A DNA stretch of 34,291 bases from Coriobacteriaceae bacterium AF08-21 (GCA_027687465.1 JAQCQR010000023.1:279-34569), one strand, 5' to 3'. Positions 1 through 8,377 are shown, numbered from the stretch's first letter. Notes: a model not told the origin generated them from the letters alone. Program-made: numbers and translations.

Positions 1-15
1 ACGGTTTAGAGTCTA

Positions 16-346
16 CTAGATTGGGAGGACGCGAGCCAAGCCATGGTGCGCCGAGCGGTTAGCCACAAGGTCACCTTCGGCGCCAATGGCCTCATCCGTA
101 TAACCATTGAGTTCCAGATGACCGACATCAATCCACGCTCAGTCGACGCCCGAAACACCTGGCTCGCAGCACGCAACGTTGCCTACAAACATGCTCTCCG
201 GGTCCGCGGTAAAAGAAGGCCCGCCCAGCAAAACGCACGGACAGGCCATAGCAGCAGGCAATTCGACGCAAATCGTTTGAGCAGGCGGCGCGCGGAAGGA
301 GCGTATAGGGCGGTTTTCTGTTGGCTGTCAGCCGCGATATCCTCAT
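16..346 (-). pseudogene. Decayed remnant A of a small membrane-protein gene
   Basis: No intact gene fits here, but minus-strand frames show broken similarity to the stretch at 4139-4543. After a hydrophobic-looking segment ending AFFYRGPGEHVCRQ there is a frame change and an in-frame stop. A readable tail HLELNGYTDEAIGAEG follows, and the frame stops at 16-18. Remnant B has AFLCCECGKPVYRQ and then HLELDGFAVEAFGSTG at the same relative places. I infer two old copies of one gene, each with several frameshifts. The family is not recognised. The plus-strand open frame at 43-372 is judged a shadow. Confidence 0.4.
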
Positions 347-544
347 GGAAACCTAATTGTCGCCGGAATTAAAGCCCCAGGCGCGGGCTCGATATCCTCT
401 CGGATATCTAATCGTCTTGGACTTTTACCTGCCCAAACACAGTACAGCTTTTACGTGCTGTCACACGGAGCAAAGCTCAAAAAGTGTTATCTACAACTCA
501 AGCCTCTAAAGCAGGCTACGCACGGGCCTGAAGGAAATTGAGGT

Positions 545-1231
545 CTAAATAGGACCCTTATCAGTCTTGCTGCGCATCAGGTTCACAAAACTGACAGCAG
601 ATTTGCTGGCCTTATATAGCTGATCATCAGATTTCTGAAGGTCATTCTCGCTTAATGAATCAAATTCAAGAACTTCTTGCCCGGCGTATATCAGCCAGCC
701 GTTCTGCGCGAGAGATTCTTTCTCGACATCATTGAGATGTATGTCACCACGTAAATCTAAGGAGCAAAGCGCCTGCAAATCAGTAGAAGGAGTATTTGCA
801 ACCAAACCAGCAAGCCTCAAATACTCGTTGTATCCTATGCTTTCCTCAATGAAGGCCGAGAACAGCTTACTTAGATAATCCACCTTTCGTCTGTCTTCAA
901 CTTTATTGATCAAATTCAAGGTAGTTTCAAAATTCTCGATCAACTTCTTCTCGTTCTTAGCAAAGAACGAACGACGCTGTTCGTCATCGACGGAATCCAG
1001 TCCGACAAGAAAGCGTTCAACCTTATTAAAAAAGAGCTGATCAGGGATTGAAGCCACCGCTTTGACGGCCTTGAAGAATGAAATGCCGTCCAACGTTTCA
1101 TCAAACACGATGCTTACTGCATCCATCGGCAGCCCCAATGAATCTCCGATACTTTTACAGTTTTCCAAAATAGTCACGATATTTGAAACAATAGATTCCA
1201 TATCATAATGCGCTCGACTCAACTCATCCAT
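545..1231 (-). CDS. Hypothetical protein, 228 aa, helical
   Basis: I do not recognise a named family. The ATG at 1231 has a good ribosome site (AGGAG, about 6 bases upstream on the minus strand). The product is acidic, mostly helical and has no signal peptide or membrane segment. Its middle, about residues 80-150, has a pattern of charged helices followed by KVDYLSKLFSAFIEESI and YNEYLRLAGLV. I have the impression that such helices occur in uncharacterised proteins of variable loci, but I cannot name a domain. The C-terminal third holds a short beta-like stretch (GWLIYAGQEVLEFD). The base composition is AT-richer than the glycosyltransferase and suf regions, consistent with acquired DNA. It stands alone, with the fossil at 1383-1561 upstream on the same strand. 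Confidence 0.75.
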   Translation of the reverse strand: MDELSRAHYDMESIVSNIVTILENCKSIGDSLGLPMDAVSIVFDETLDGISFFKAVKAVASIPDQLFFNKVERFLVGLDSVDDEQRRSFFAKNEKKLIENFETTLNLINKVEDRRKVDYLSKLFSAFIEESIGYNEYLRLAGLVANTPSTDLQALCSLDLRGDIHLNDVEKESLAQNGWLIYAGQEVLEFDSLSENDLQKSDDQLYKASKSAVSFVNLMRSKTDKGPI

Positions 1232-1382
1232 ACGCCGCTCCTATAAGTCCAAAAATTTATATCCATTAGATTTCACTAAAGATATGGTTTATTGAAAATC
1301 ATCCATCCATCGGGGAGAGCCGCCAGCTTTGACGCCCTACAGCCCTATGAATTAAATTCAAACAGATATAACACCACCAAAA

Positions 1383-1561
1383 ACCAATAACGAGGCTAAA
1401 CCTTCCACCGCATTCGCGGCTCTTGAGCGTACTATGTCGGATCTTGGGATTGCTTCGCGCCGAAGCGAGAAGTACTCACTCTCGGAGGATAGGTTTGCCC
1501 CAAGCCACGGATCAACCCAAATTATCTTTCGAAATGCCCCAGTAGATATAGCAATCGCCAA
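1383..1561 (-). pseudogene. Fossil of a glycosyltransferase 3' end and its tail-to-tail neighbour
   Basis: Read on the minus strand, this short frame contains DPWLGANLSSESEYFSL. The intact glycosyltransferase at 9348-11834 ends in DPWLGPNLSSESEYLSI and then stops. Similarity continues past that stop: REAIP here, REVIP there. Read on the plus strand, about 1383-1455 resembles the last residues of the ATPase at 8374-9351 (LGIASR versus LGITSR, with an EA..P word further up). Over 72 aligned bases, from 1443 and from 9331, I count about 50 identities. This is therefore an eroded copy of the junction between those two genes, not a functional gene. The part nearest 1561 no longer matches. Confidence 0.6.
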
Positions 1562-1631
1562 CTCAGGAGTCTACTAGTACACGATTCAGCTGACAAACAA
1601 ATGACTATACGGCACTATTAACGGATAACTA

Positions 1632-2609
1632 TCACTGTTCATCTACAGGAATATCCAGTTTATTCGCCGCACAAATGCAAAGCTCTTTATCCTCTTGAGT
1701 CATCCTGCTCCCAAGAATAACTCGCAACGGCTTGCATGAGCGTTGTACATAATTCATCTCAAGCTCATCTGGCTCTGGTACAAGACGGGCACGATATTCG
1801 TTCTCCCGCTCAAACGCACTGCCCTTTCTGTAAATTGCCCGTAGATCACTAAGCATGTCATCACTGCTCACATTAAGACCAAGCATCCTAGCAGCAGTCC
1901 AAGCAATTTGAGGGTCGCAATTAAATGGTTTGTCATCATATAAAATTGGCAATACTTCAGTACGCATTCCGTTAGCAATATTACAATTGCGAATAGCTTC
2001 TCTGTCGTAAGCAAGAACGAAACCCGCTTGGCTTTCGGAATATACATTCCACATATTCGAATCGCTAGGATTGTCTGTTAGGCACAAAATGCGACAACAA
2101 TTTCGGCAGCTATTCTGATGAACTGGAACAACAAATCCTCCAACAAATAAGCGCAAGTTTTTAACAGCCGAGCGAAAAAGGCTAACTCTCCCCTCATCGG
2201 ATAGTATCTCAAACTCATCTATTCTTGCTGGATTTAAAGGAACCCCCAGAACCCCTGAAACAAACGCAAGTCGTCTAAAATCAATTTGATTTATTATCTC
2301 TAACGCTTGTTCATCATCATTGAGATAACTTTCGATTTCATCTATACCATTCCAGTTATAGATCGGTACCGAGTCGCGCTGATCACTGAAAACCCTTGGA
2401 TGAGAAAATGTAACAGTCGCGTTTTCTAGGTCGGCAAAAGCGTATTCAGTTGGAGGTCGATAGCGGTAAAGCATTCGCGGGACGAGAGAAGTCGATAGAT
2501 CTTCCAGCTCCTTCTCAGCGGAAACAATTGAAGCGCCATCGTTTTGCTTAGCAACGAGATTAGCAAGTGTCTCCCGATATGCTTCTTTCTGTGTCAAGCT
2601 TAGTACCAT
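1632..2609 (-). CDS. DUF2971 family protein
   Basis: The 325-residue product has the usual DUF2971 layout. It has an N-terminal MLYRYRPPTEYAFADLEN, then a word of the form FSHPRVFSDQRD, where the family usually has 'FSSP..FNDPFD'. Next come a cysteine-containing CRILCLTDNP and the core NMWNVYSESQAGFVLAYD (typically 'MW.HYA..H.GFC..Y'), a LPILYDDKP strand, and finally FERENEYRARL near the end (typically 'W..E.E.R'). The biochemical role of the family is not established. Members are often found in accessory and defence-like loci. The start at 2609 has only a weak upstream purine run (GGGAAG), so the exact N-terminus is less sure. It lies in the AT-rich accessory block and is probably transcribed alone. 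Confidence 0.8.
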   Translation of the reverse strand: MVLSLTQKEAYRETLANLVAKQNDGASIVSAEKELEDLSTSLVPRMLYRYRPPTEYAFADLENATVTFSHPRVFSDQRDSVPIYNWNGIDEIESYLNDDEQALEIINQIDFRRLAFVSGVLGVPLNPARIDEFEILSDEGRVSLFRSAVKNLRLFVGGFVVPVHQNSCRNCCRILCLTDNPSDSNMWNVYSESQAGFVLAYDREAIRNCNIANGMRTEVLPILYDDKPFNCDPQIAWTAARMLGLNVSSDDMLSDLRAIYRKGSAFERENEYRARLVPEPDELEMNYVQRSCKPLRVILGSRMTQEDKELCICAANKLDIPVDEQ

Positions 2610-2689
2610 GCAATGTCGCTTCCCGATCCAGCTAAATTAGATGCAGTTGATTTTATCCAGTGCATAAAAACTGAATACACATACGAAGC

Positions 2690-2784
2690 AGAAGCCATGT
2701 CTATCAACTACCAAAAATGATTCCGATTGGAACGTACCGGAAATCGTAAAAGCTGCCAACGGATATATCTATAATAGCCTGAGA
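2690..2784 (+). pseudogene. Possible HicA-like toxin remnant
   Basis: Just upstream of the broken hicB-like gene are two short plus-strand frames. One reads RSHVYQLPKMIPIGT and the other VPEIVKAANGYI before a TGA. The first recalls the 'GSHHxY' and the second the '..IxKxAG' end of small HicA toxins, but the frame must change between them. Position, immediately before hicB, fits the usual hicA-hicB order. The match is weak, and chance is possible. Confidence 0.22.
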
Positions 2785-2793
2785 TGACTAGAG

Positions 2794-2981
2794 ATGAAAA
2801 CATATAGCTATCAAGCAATCTTATCCTCCGATGATGATACCAGCTATGACATCGAACTCCCCTCTCTGTCAGTTCGCTTTACCAATGACGGAGCGTCGCA
2901 GAGACTGCAGAAGCAGTCGAGTATGCAGAAAAGATTTATATGGGCGCGTCAATTAAAAAAGTCTCTGTTGAAGAAAGTTAA
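2794..2981 (+). pseudogene. Frameshifted HicB-like antitoxin gene
   Basis: The frame opens at an ATG with MKTYSYQAILSSDDDTSYDIELP, the beta-strand start of a HicB fold. It is then lost at about 2898-2901. In the next frame the sequence continues as ETAEAVEYAEKIYMGASI, then KKVSVEES and a TAA at 2979-2981, which is the expected helix-plus-tail of a HicB N-terminal domain. The distance from ATG to that stop is not a multiple of three, so one base has been lost or two gained. The open frame that runs on to 3144 is an artefact of this shift. With the damaged sequence before it, this looks like a dead toxin-antitoxin pair. Confidence 0.55.
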
Positions 2982-3378
2982 TCCAACGACATTGCCGCCC
3001 CTTCCAGTAACCCCAGTACAGCTGCAAGGTGCCCCTAGGTCATCTCGCACATTCTTGTGGGTTCCGTCCGAAACTGTACCCCAAACGCGTCGAACCTATG
3101 ACTGTCGGTGTGTCTTGTCAGCCCGGTCAACGAGAACCAGTTAAGGAAGCGGTTGAGCATGCGCGAGCTCACCGCGCAGAACGGATTCCGATTCAGGCAC
3201 ACTCGCCTACACGGACTCCCCGCCCGAGCCAGCAACGGCATCGACCGGATAAACTACAAGGTCAGGCAAAGGGTGAGGTTCGCCAGCACCTTCATCGATG
3301 GAAACTCGGCCCCATGCTCGTCACAGCAAGGTTCGTGCGCACCGTTGGCACGAGCGGATAAAGAGGAGGTATCTGGAA
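2982..3378 (+). other. Stretch without a recognisable intact gene
   Basis: Several overlapping short frames occur on both strands (3029-3361, 3108-3428 and, on the minus strand, 3035-3241), and none has a credible start or family. The composition is GC-richer than the flanks. This suggests an older piece of host DNA or an eroded mobile-element fragment. I could not identify a transposase in it. Confidence 0.4.
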
Positions 3379-3507
3379 ATGACAAAGTCGGAAGAGACCG
3401 ACGAACTGAAGACAAGAATAAGGGCTAGGGCATCGGACAGAGCGAGACTGGCTCAATCAATTATCGAAAGAATCTTGGTGGCACCTACAACCACTCGGAG
3501 AATTTAA
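3379..3507 (+). CDS. Possible 42-aa small protein or gene fragment
   Basis: An ATG at 3379 follows a strong ribosome site (AGGAGG at about 3364-3369, about 9 bases away). It encodes 42 residues that begin MTKSEETDELKTRIRARA. The peptide is charged, probably helical, and ends before an AT-rich gap. It could be a real small protein, but it could equally be the surviving start of a truncated regulator. No family is recognised. Confidence 0.3.
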   Translation: MTKSEETDELKTRIRARASDRARLAQSIIERILVAPTTTRRI

Positions 3508-3606
3508 GCATTTAAAATCACATTAATTTGAGCAAATGCAGTCATCAGGTCAGAAAAGTAACGCAGTAGCAATGCAAGCGCTGAATATGCAAGGAGCGAA
3601 TCAAAA

Positions 3607-4131
3607 TTGAAAGATAAAAACACCACAATCCCCTTTGGAGCCGATGAAATTATGTACTCATTCCTCAAATCAAACGGTGCTCCCTTAACAGATAGCGAAT
3701 TGAAAAGAATAAAACATGCTGAATCACTGAAGGATTTAATGGCCCTTGGCTATATTCGACATGAGCACTCAAACGTTTTCCTGACATTGCAAGGCAGAAT
3801 GGCTCTTCGACAATTTGACGAAGAACATAAGAGTAAATCTAACAAAGAATCCGCAAACGTTTTCAGTATTATCATTAGTGTACTGGCAATTTTAGTATCT
3901 ATGCTAAACACAGTTGCGGGATTAGTTAAAAACGACGCAAACGTCAATTATGCCTCAATCATTTTATTCACTAATATGCTTAGCGCACTTGAAGTACTGC
4001 TAATCGGATTTTTTGTCTCTGAAATTATATTGCCCTCGGTAAAGTACTTTAGATTCCACCCTGTAGCTCGAGTCTTATTTGGAACGATGGCAGCGGTACT
4101 ATTATATTTTATTGTTCAACGCTTTGGATAG
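3607..4131 (+). CDS. Winged-helix-like membrane protein, 174 aa
   Basis: The start is a TTG at 3607, chosen because AAGGAG lies at 3591-3596 and no ATG is better placed. Residues about 8-70 look like a small winged-helix domain: helix EIMYSFLKSNG, helix TDSELKRIKHAESLKDLMALG, then the wing YIRHEHSNVFLTLQGRMAL. After a charged linker come three hydrophobic segments: IIISVLAILVSMLNTVAGL, a second around YASIILFTNMLSALEVLLIGFFVS, and a short C-terminal VLFGTMAAVLLYFIVQRF. The protein probably sits in the membrane with the winged helix inside. Its function is unknown. It is monocistronic and AT-rich, and is followed by the remnant at 4139-4543. Confidence 0.65.
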   Translation: MKDKNTTIPFGADEIMYSFLKSNGAPLTDSELKRIKHAESLKDLMALGYIRHEHSNVFLTLQGRMALRQFDEEHKSKSNKESANVFSIIISVLAILVSMLNTVAGLVKNDANVNYASIILFTNMLSALEVLLIGFFVSEIILPSVKYFRFHPVARVLFGTMAAVLLYFIVQRFG

Positions 4132-4138
4132 CAGATGG

Positions 4139-4543
4139 TACCCCATCCACCCTAAGCTGCGAAAGGCTTTCACGGACCTCAGCGCGTGGCACAACACTTT
4201 TGTGATCGGGCCCAATCTCTCGTGGTCCTGTTGGCCCAGAAAAGGTGAACGTACCAGTCGAGCCAAATGCCTCGACCGCGAAGCCGTCCAATTCCAGATG
4301 GTCGGCATCGGTTCAGGCTCAGCAGCCGCTGAGACACCCGACTCGTAGTAGGTGACCTTGTCTGTAAACAGGCTTTCCGCACTCACAGCATAAGAAGGCC
4401 CGTGCAACAAAACACAAAGTAGGCCAGAGCAACAAGTAGGATGCAACGGCGATGATGGTCCAACAAGACAACAGGCATGATTGCGCCGATCTAGATGGCA
4501 AGCCAATAAACAGGATTGGGAAATGCCTAGTGGCGGTACTCAT
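4139..4543 (-). pseudogene. Decayed remnant B of the same small membrane-protein gene
   Basis: On the minus strand a start at 4543 leads into a hydrophobic segment (SCLLSCWTIIAVASYLLLWP) and then AFLCCECGKPVYRQ. The frame then changes. A second frame gives TDKVTYYESGVSAAAEPEP, and a third gives DADHLELDGFAVEAFGSTGT and runs to about 4139. Three frames are needed to read one protein, so the gene is dead. The order membrane helix, linker, then a soluble beta-rich tail suggests a single-pass envelope protein. Its similarity to remnant A indicates an old duplication flanking the 0.4-4.1 kb segment. Confidence 0.45.
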
Positions 4544-4649
4544 CAGTGAATTGAGATCAAATCCCGACCAGACTCATAACAGATAGAATCCCTGCAGCAG
4601 CGGGAAACGTCGACGTAAATCATTTAAGTATGCGGCAAACGGAGAGTGT

Positions 4650-6162
4650 ATGAGCGCACGCAGAAGACATCAAAATGCTCCAGCTCAGCCTATCAATAAT
4701 GCCAGCCCATACAGCACCGCAAAGGCGCATATCTACAAGCCAAAAGACCAGCAATCAATATGGCTGGAGAAAGTCGGTAAGGCAGTTTCACTAACTTATC
4801 ATGACAATATCAAACGCATTTACCGAAATATCGCCAAAAAAATGCCCCAATGTTTCGCTTGTATCAGAGGCGGTTGGGGCTTCATTGATAGAATAGTCTT
4901 ACTTGCCAATTCGGAACTATGGCTAGGCTGTTTCACCATGAATAATACATCTGAACCCCAAAAGCCCTATATAGTGTTAAACATAAAGCCGTCTCGCGGC
5001 GCGGCTGGCTATCTCAGGAAAAAAAATAGACGCCGCTATCGATGCTGGCTTCTATAGTTTTAAGGTTAGGCTAGAAGCTGATGAAAGCGGGCTATATCCC
5101 AATCGCGTACTTCCCATAGTTGCAACTCTGTCATCCTATTCAACCAACCGCGGTTGTACTTTCTTTCCCTCCAAAACGACCCGTAAGGGGACATATGCCG
5201 ACTCTGTAGGGCTACTAAAACCCTTCAGAGACCCTAACGGTATCGATTCGGCATCATTTCTTGATAAAGTCTGGCGCTTCGACAGGAATACGCATTTTGA
5301 TGTGGTTAGTGGGATTATCGACTCGCTTCGCAAGACTACGGTGCTTGCGCCCGGCCTTCTCCATGGAATCGAATACGGATTAAACGAGATATCAGATAAC
5401 GTACTTGTTCATTCGACAAAAATGCAAAGCGAGCATATTGAAGGCTACGTAATGGCCCAAGTTCATCGTCAATCTAACAAAGTCGCAATCGCAGTCTATG
5501 ATGACGGAATTGGCATTCCCAATTCACTTAGGAGTGGCGGCGTAGCCTTTGCTGACACAAAGGAGGCTATACAACTTGCTCTCAGCAAGGGCGTAACAGA
5601 TGGAAATGGCGCAGGCAACGGATTGTGGCTTCTTGACAGTATTGTCGACGCAGCATCTGGTTCTCTCGATATTCAGTCTGACGGCATTGGCTATAGAAAG
5701 GTTCACAAATACAACGGCGCAGACGCTACGATCGCATTCAGAAATGTCAACACCCCGGTAGGCGGAAGCACGTTAGTAGATTTTCAAGTCTCGACAAACT
5801 CATCAATATCCATGTCAGACATTTTTGAGGGAAACTCGCCAGTCAATCTTTGGAAAGAATCCCATGAAACCGACCCCTCAGGCAGAAGCCTCCGACTTCG
5901 TCTGGCTGACGAATCATCCGGATTTGGAAGCAGATACGACGCTGCGAAAATGCGCTGTTTAGCATTAAACATGGCTAGCGATGCAGATGATAAGGTCTAT
6001 TTGGACTTTGCGGACGTACCGTTCATCAGCTTATCGTTTGCAGATGAGTTTATAAACAAATTGGTGCGCGAAGTAGGCCTAGTCACCTTCATTAAAAAAT
6101 ACGCTATTGTGAATCTGTGCCAATCTTGCGCCGAAGCAATTGATTACATCACTAGAAACTGA
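4650..6162 (+). CDS. GHKL-type ATP-binding protein with C-terminal DUF4325-like domain, interrupted at an A8 tract
   Basis: The ATG at 4650 has GGAG close upstream. The first frame runs to 5057, but at 5019-5026 there is a run of eight A. Reading it as seven A joins the frame exactly to the one continuing through 5302 to the stop at 6162, giving about 503 residues. The downstream part shows the GHKL (Bergerat) ATPase boxes: NEISDN (from 5383), DDGIGIP (from 5500) and GNGLWLL (about 5617). The end, VYLDFADVPFISLSFADEF, resembles the STAS-like DUF4325. The N-terminal third is unrecognised. The gene is probably cotranscribed with the SIR2-like gene 138 bases on. A GTG at 5302 could give a short product, but its ribosome site is weak. 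The A8 may be a real frameshift, a slippage site or a sequencing error. Confidence 0.7.
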
Positions 6163-6218
6163 GGTTCGACGCGTAACAGCAGACTAAAAGCTGAAGACCT
6201 TTAAACAAACAATCTCTT

Positions 6219-6308
6219 ATGCAGGAGTATTATAAGAAATATTCCGAGCCCTGCACAATGTGGGCTGAAATCATTAACACAGTTATGCAGGAGTGGCGTT
6301 ATGAGTAA
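6219..6308 (+). CDS. Possible 29-aa leader peptide overlapping the SIR2-like gene
   Basis: An ATG at 6219 opens a 29-codon frame (MQEYYKKYSEP...MQEWRYE). Its stop codon overlaps the start of the next gene by eight bases (6301-6308). The word TTATGCAGGAGT occurs twice, at the start of this frame and again just before 6301, where it supplies the ribosome site GGAG. No ribosome site precedes 6219, so translation is doubtful. If real, it could couple translation to the downstream gene. Confidence 0.22.
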   Translation: MQEYYKKYSEPCTMWAEIINTVMQEWRYE

Positions 6309-7536
6309 AACTCTTCTAGTGGGTGCCGGGGCGGAATGTATCGAGCCTTTTGGGCTTCTTGCTGGAAAAGAATTCACATTCGATACTTGCTACTACCAGA
6401 ATGAGGCATTGTATGAAGCCTTGGGAGAATTCTATCGAGGGAGACTTTCGAAAAGCGTAAATCGGGATCTAGGAACTCCCTCCTCGTATCAAAATCTATT
6501 TCTCTACTCGTCCAAAAACGTGGCGTTTCGCAAGTTGTCTAACTATATCGTCAGCGCCTCTAAGGATTCATTTTTAGGCTCACGGCTGAGTGAGCATATT
6601 ATTAAAAGTCAGGATGACGATGAAGAGAATCAGCTTGATACTTATGGTCGGGATCTTCTGTTTGACATGCTGATCAAGAGAGATAAGGATGCCGGCTATG
6701 TGAGCGCTTTGAAGGAAGTGGCACTCGAGGTGATTCCGGACGATGCGTACTATGGAACTATAGAGACGTATTTCTCGAGTCTTATTAATCCTGCAAGGAG
6801 GAACAAGTCGCTCTGGCGTTTGATCAACTATTATTGGAGCGCGTTCTTTTCCGTTGCCGAACCGCTGATTCGCAAGGCATTTGAAGGCGATAGGCTATTT
6901 AAGCAGCAGGGTCTATATAGGTTTACATTAAATAATATCAATACCGTTATTGATGCGATAACGACGCGGAACCAGTTTACCCTCCAAGATATCCAAGATA
7001 CTTACTACGCAAGGTTACGTGGAAGATTTGATAACGTGTTGACGACGAATTACACGGGCCTTTCGGATTTTTTGTTTCCTGAGCTGATTGGAAATTCATG
7101 TGTGTATCTATCAGGGGCTCTCTGGTTGTTCGAATCGCTTGGGTCTCTCACTTCAAGAGATGTGCGTAAAGAACCCATAGCTGCGGATGAATTTGTCTTT
7201 CCATTTCTTATGACACAAGTGCCGATTAAGCCAATTATCGATACGACCCAGCTGAGATCCTTTTCCAAGGCTATTGAGATACTCGACAATACGGGCCTTC
7301 TCGTTGTTTTAGGCTATTCATTTTGCGAAAGCGATTCTCACATTTCGGCTATGGTGCGAGATTTCATGCAGCATGCGAATAGTCATCTTATCTATCTCGA
7401 CCACGGCAGAGATGAGACACCCAGCACCATCAAGAAAAAGCTGAGGCTTAATCCTGATCATAGTTACAATATCGATATTTTAGGCACTGGAGACAGCGAT
7501 ATAAACCGTCTGATTGACATTTTAAATAACGCCTGA
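6301..7536 (+). CDS. SIR2-like domain protein, 411 aa
   Basis: The start ATG is preceded by GGAG (TTATGCAGGAGT). Sirtuin-like landmarks are visible: an N-terminal strand and glycine turn LLVGAGAE (residues 5-12), TTNYT at 248-252 (the divergent-SIR2 counterpart of 'TxNYD'), and GYSFCESDSH from residue 338 ('GYSxxDxxI'). A final strand, HLIYLDHG, follows. The classical zinc-finger cysteines are absent, as in the SIR2 domains of prokaryotic defence proteins, which typically bind or hydrolyse NAD. Between residues 60 and 240 the protein is helical and unrecognised. It lies 138 bases after the GHKL/DUF4325 gene on the same strand, so the two may form one unit. Function in defence is inferred from family habit only. 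Confidence 0.75.
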   Translation: MSKTLLVGAGAECIEPFGLLAGKEFTFDTCYYQNEALYEALGEFYRGRLSKSVNRDLGTPSSYQNLFLYSSKNVAFRKLSNYIVSASKDSFLGSRLSEHIIKSQDDDEENQLDTYGRDLLFDMLIKRDKDAGYVSALKEVALEVIPDDAYYGTIETYFSSLINPARRNKSLWRLINYYWSAFFSVAEPLIRKAFEGDRLFKQQGLYRFTLNNINTVIDAITTRNQFTLQDIQDTYYARLRGRFDNVLTTNYTGLSDFLFPELIGNSCVYLSGALWLFESLGSLTSRDVRKEPIAADEFVFPFLMTQVPIKPIIDTTQLRSFSKAIEILDNTGLLVVLGYSFCESDSHISAMVRDFMQHANSHLIYLDHGRDETPSTIKKKLRLNPDHSYNIDILGTGDSDINRLIDILNNA

Positions 7537-7924
7537 GCTGCTGAATAACACTAGAAATTACTCGGTGTTGAACCAAGTCAAGGTCTCCAAGCTATTCCCG
7601 CATATAACGAGGAAGAAAGCTTGTCTCAAGCATTTCTATCTGTCGTTTCATGTCAAATCGCATCTTTATATTCCTATCGTAAGTTATATCGAGATTTATC
7701 GGCTTATATAAACTTGTATAAGCTTATCGTGGAATATTGTTTATTTCGACCTGCTAAATCCAACATATCGAGACAGCCAATTACCACAGGATAGAAAGTT
7801 GTTAGACCTGTAAAAAGTCATCGGTTCGTTCTAACAGACGTGCTGAATGACCCGTTATCCACGGCCTGAGGGAAATCGACCCCAACATGGTAAAGTAGTC
7901 GCAACAAGCAACCATGGAGGAACA
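7537..7924. other. AT-rich intergenic stretch with CTTATA/TATAAG words
   Basis: No gene is visible. CTTATA at 7703-7708 and TATAAG at 7717-7722 form an inverted repeat, and a perfect 10-bp palindrome ATAAGCTTAT lies at 7718-7727. Further TTATCG/CTTATCG words flank them. This could be an operator or promoter area for the cassette that starts at 7925, but no strong -35/-10 pair is evident. Confidence 0.35.
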
Positions 7925-8377
7925 ATGCTCAGCATTCACTACGGCGACAGAGACGATGTGATTTATGACACATCAACATTCTTTGATTACAGCTATTCTC
8001 CCTCTTGGCTGCAAGATCCCCTGTCACAGCGTATCATCAAATCTATTGACAATGGGACGGTTCTTGGCGCAAACGCAATCGACACCAAGGTACTCGGAGT
8101 TATTCCACCCGAGAAATTATCAACGGGCACCAAAACACTTCTGCTGATGCTCTTTATGCCTGAAAACCTCTACAACGCCTCTACCTGCGGAGATAATTGC
8201 GCCTACTGGATTTTGCGCATCGCTTCTAAACATGACATAACCATTAACCTCTACCATATGATGGATTTTGGTAAAGGGCGTTTTACAGTCCGCGTCACCA
8301 ATACCGGACAGATTGTTCACACCATGGATGAACTTATCCTTATCTCGGCAAAATGTCTGAGGGAGGCTCGAGCATGA
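7925..8377 (+). CDS. DUF4869 domain protein, 150 aa
   Basis: I prefer the ATG at 7925 over the longer frame from 7847. GGAGG lies at 7916-7920, and the family begins with a 'ML.I.YGD' strand as here (MLSIHYGD). Other family-like words are YDTSTFFDYSY, WLQDPLSQRIIKSID, GVIPPEKLSTGTKTLLLM, the conserved NASTCGDNCAYWIL with its two cysteines, DITINLYHMMDFG and a final TGQIVHTMDEL. The function of DUF4869 is unknown. The stop codon overlaps the start of the ATPase gene (ATGA), so the two are translationally coupled and very probably work together. Confidence 0.8.
   Translation: MLSIHYGDRDDVIYDTSTFFDYSYSPSWLQDPLSQRIIKSIDNGTVLGANAIDTKVLGVIPPEKLSTGTKTLLLMLFMPENLYNASTCGDNCAYWILRIASKHDITINLYHMMDFGKGRFTVRVTNTGQIVHTMDELILISAKCLREARA

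Noticed and set aside
43..372. A 109-codon plus-strand frame
   Set aside because: The minus strand of the same stretch shows similarity to the remnant at 4139-4543; the plus frame has no ribosome site of note.
3029..3428. Possible transposase fragment
   Set aside because: Frames with words such as ASNGIDRINYKVRQ were considered, but the similarity to a transposase end is too weak and needs frame changes.
7847..7924. Upstream extension of the DUF4869 gene
   Set aside because: The extra 26 residues do not look like the family and the ribosome site sits directly before 7925.
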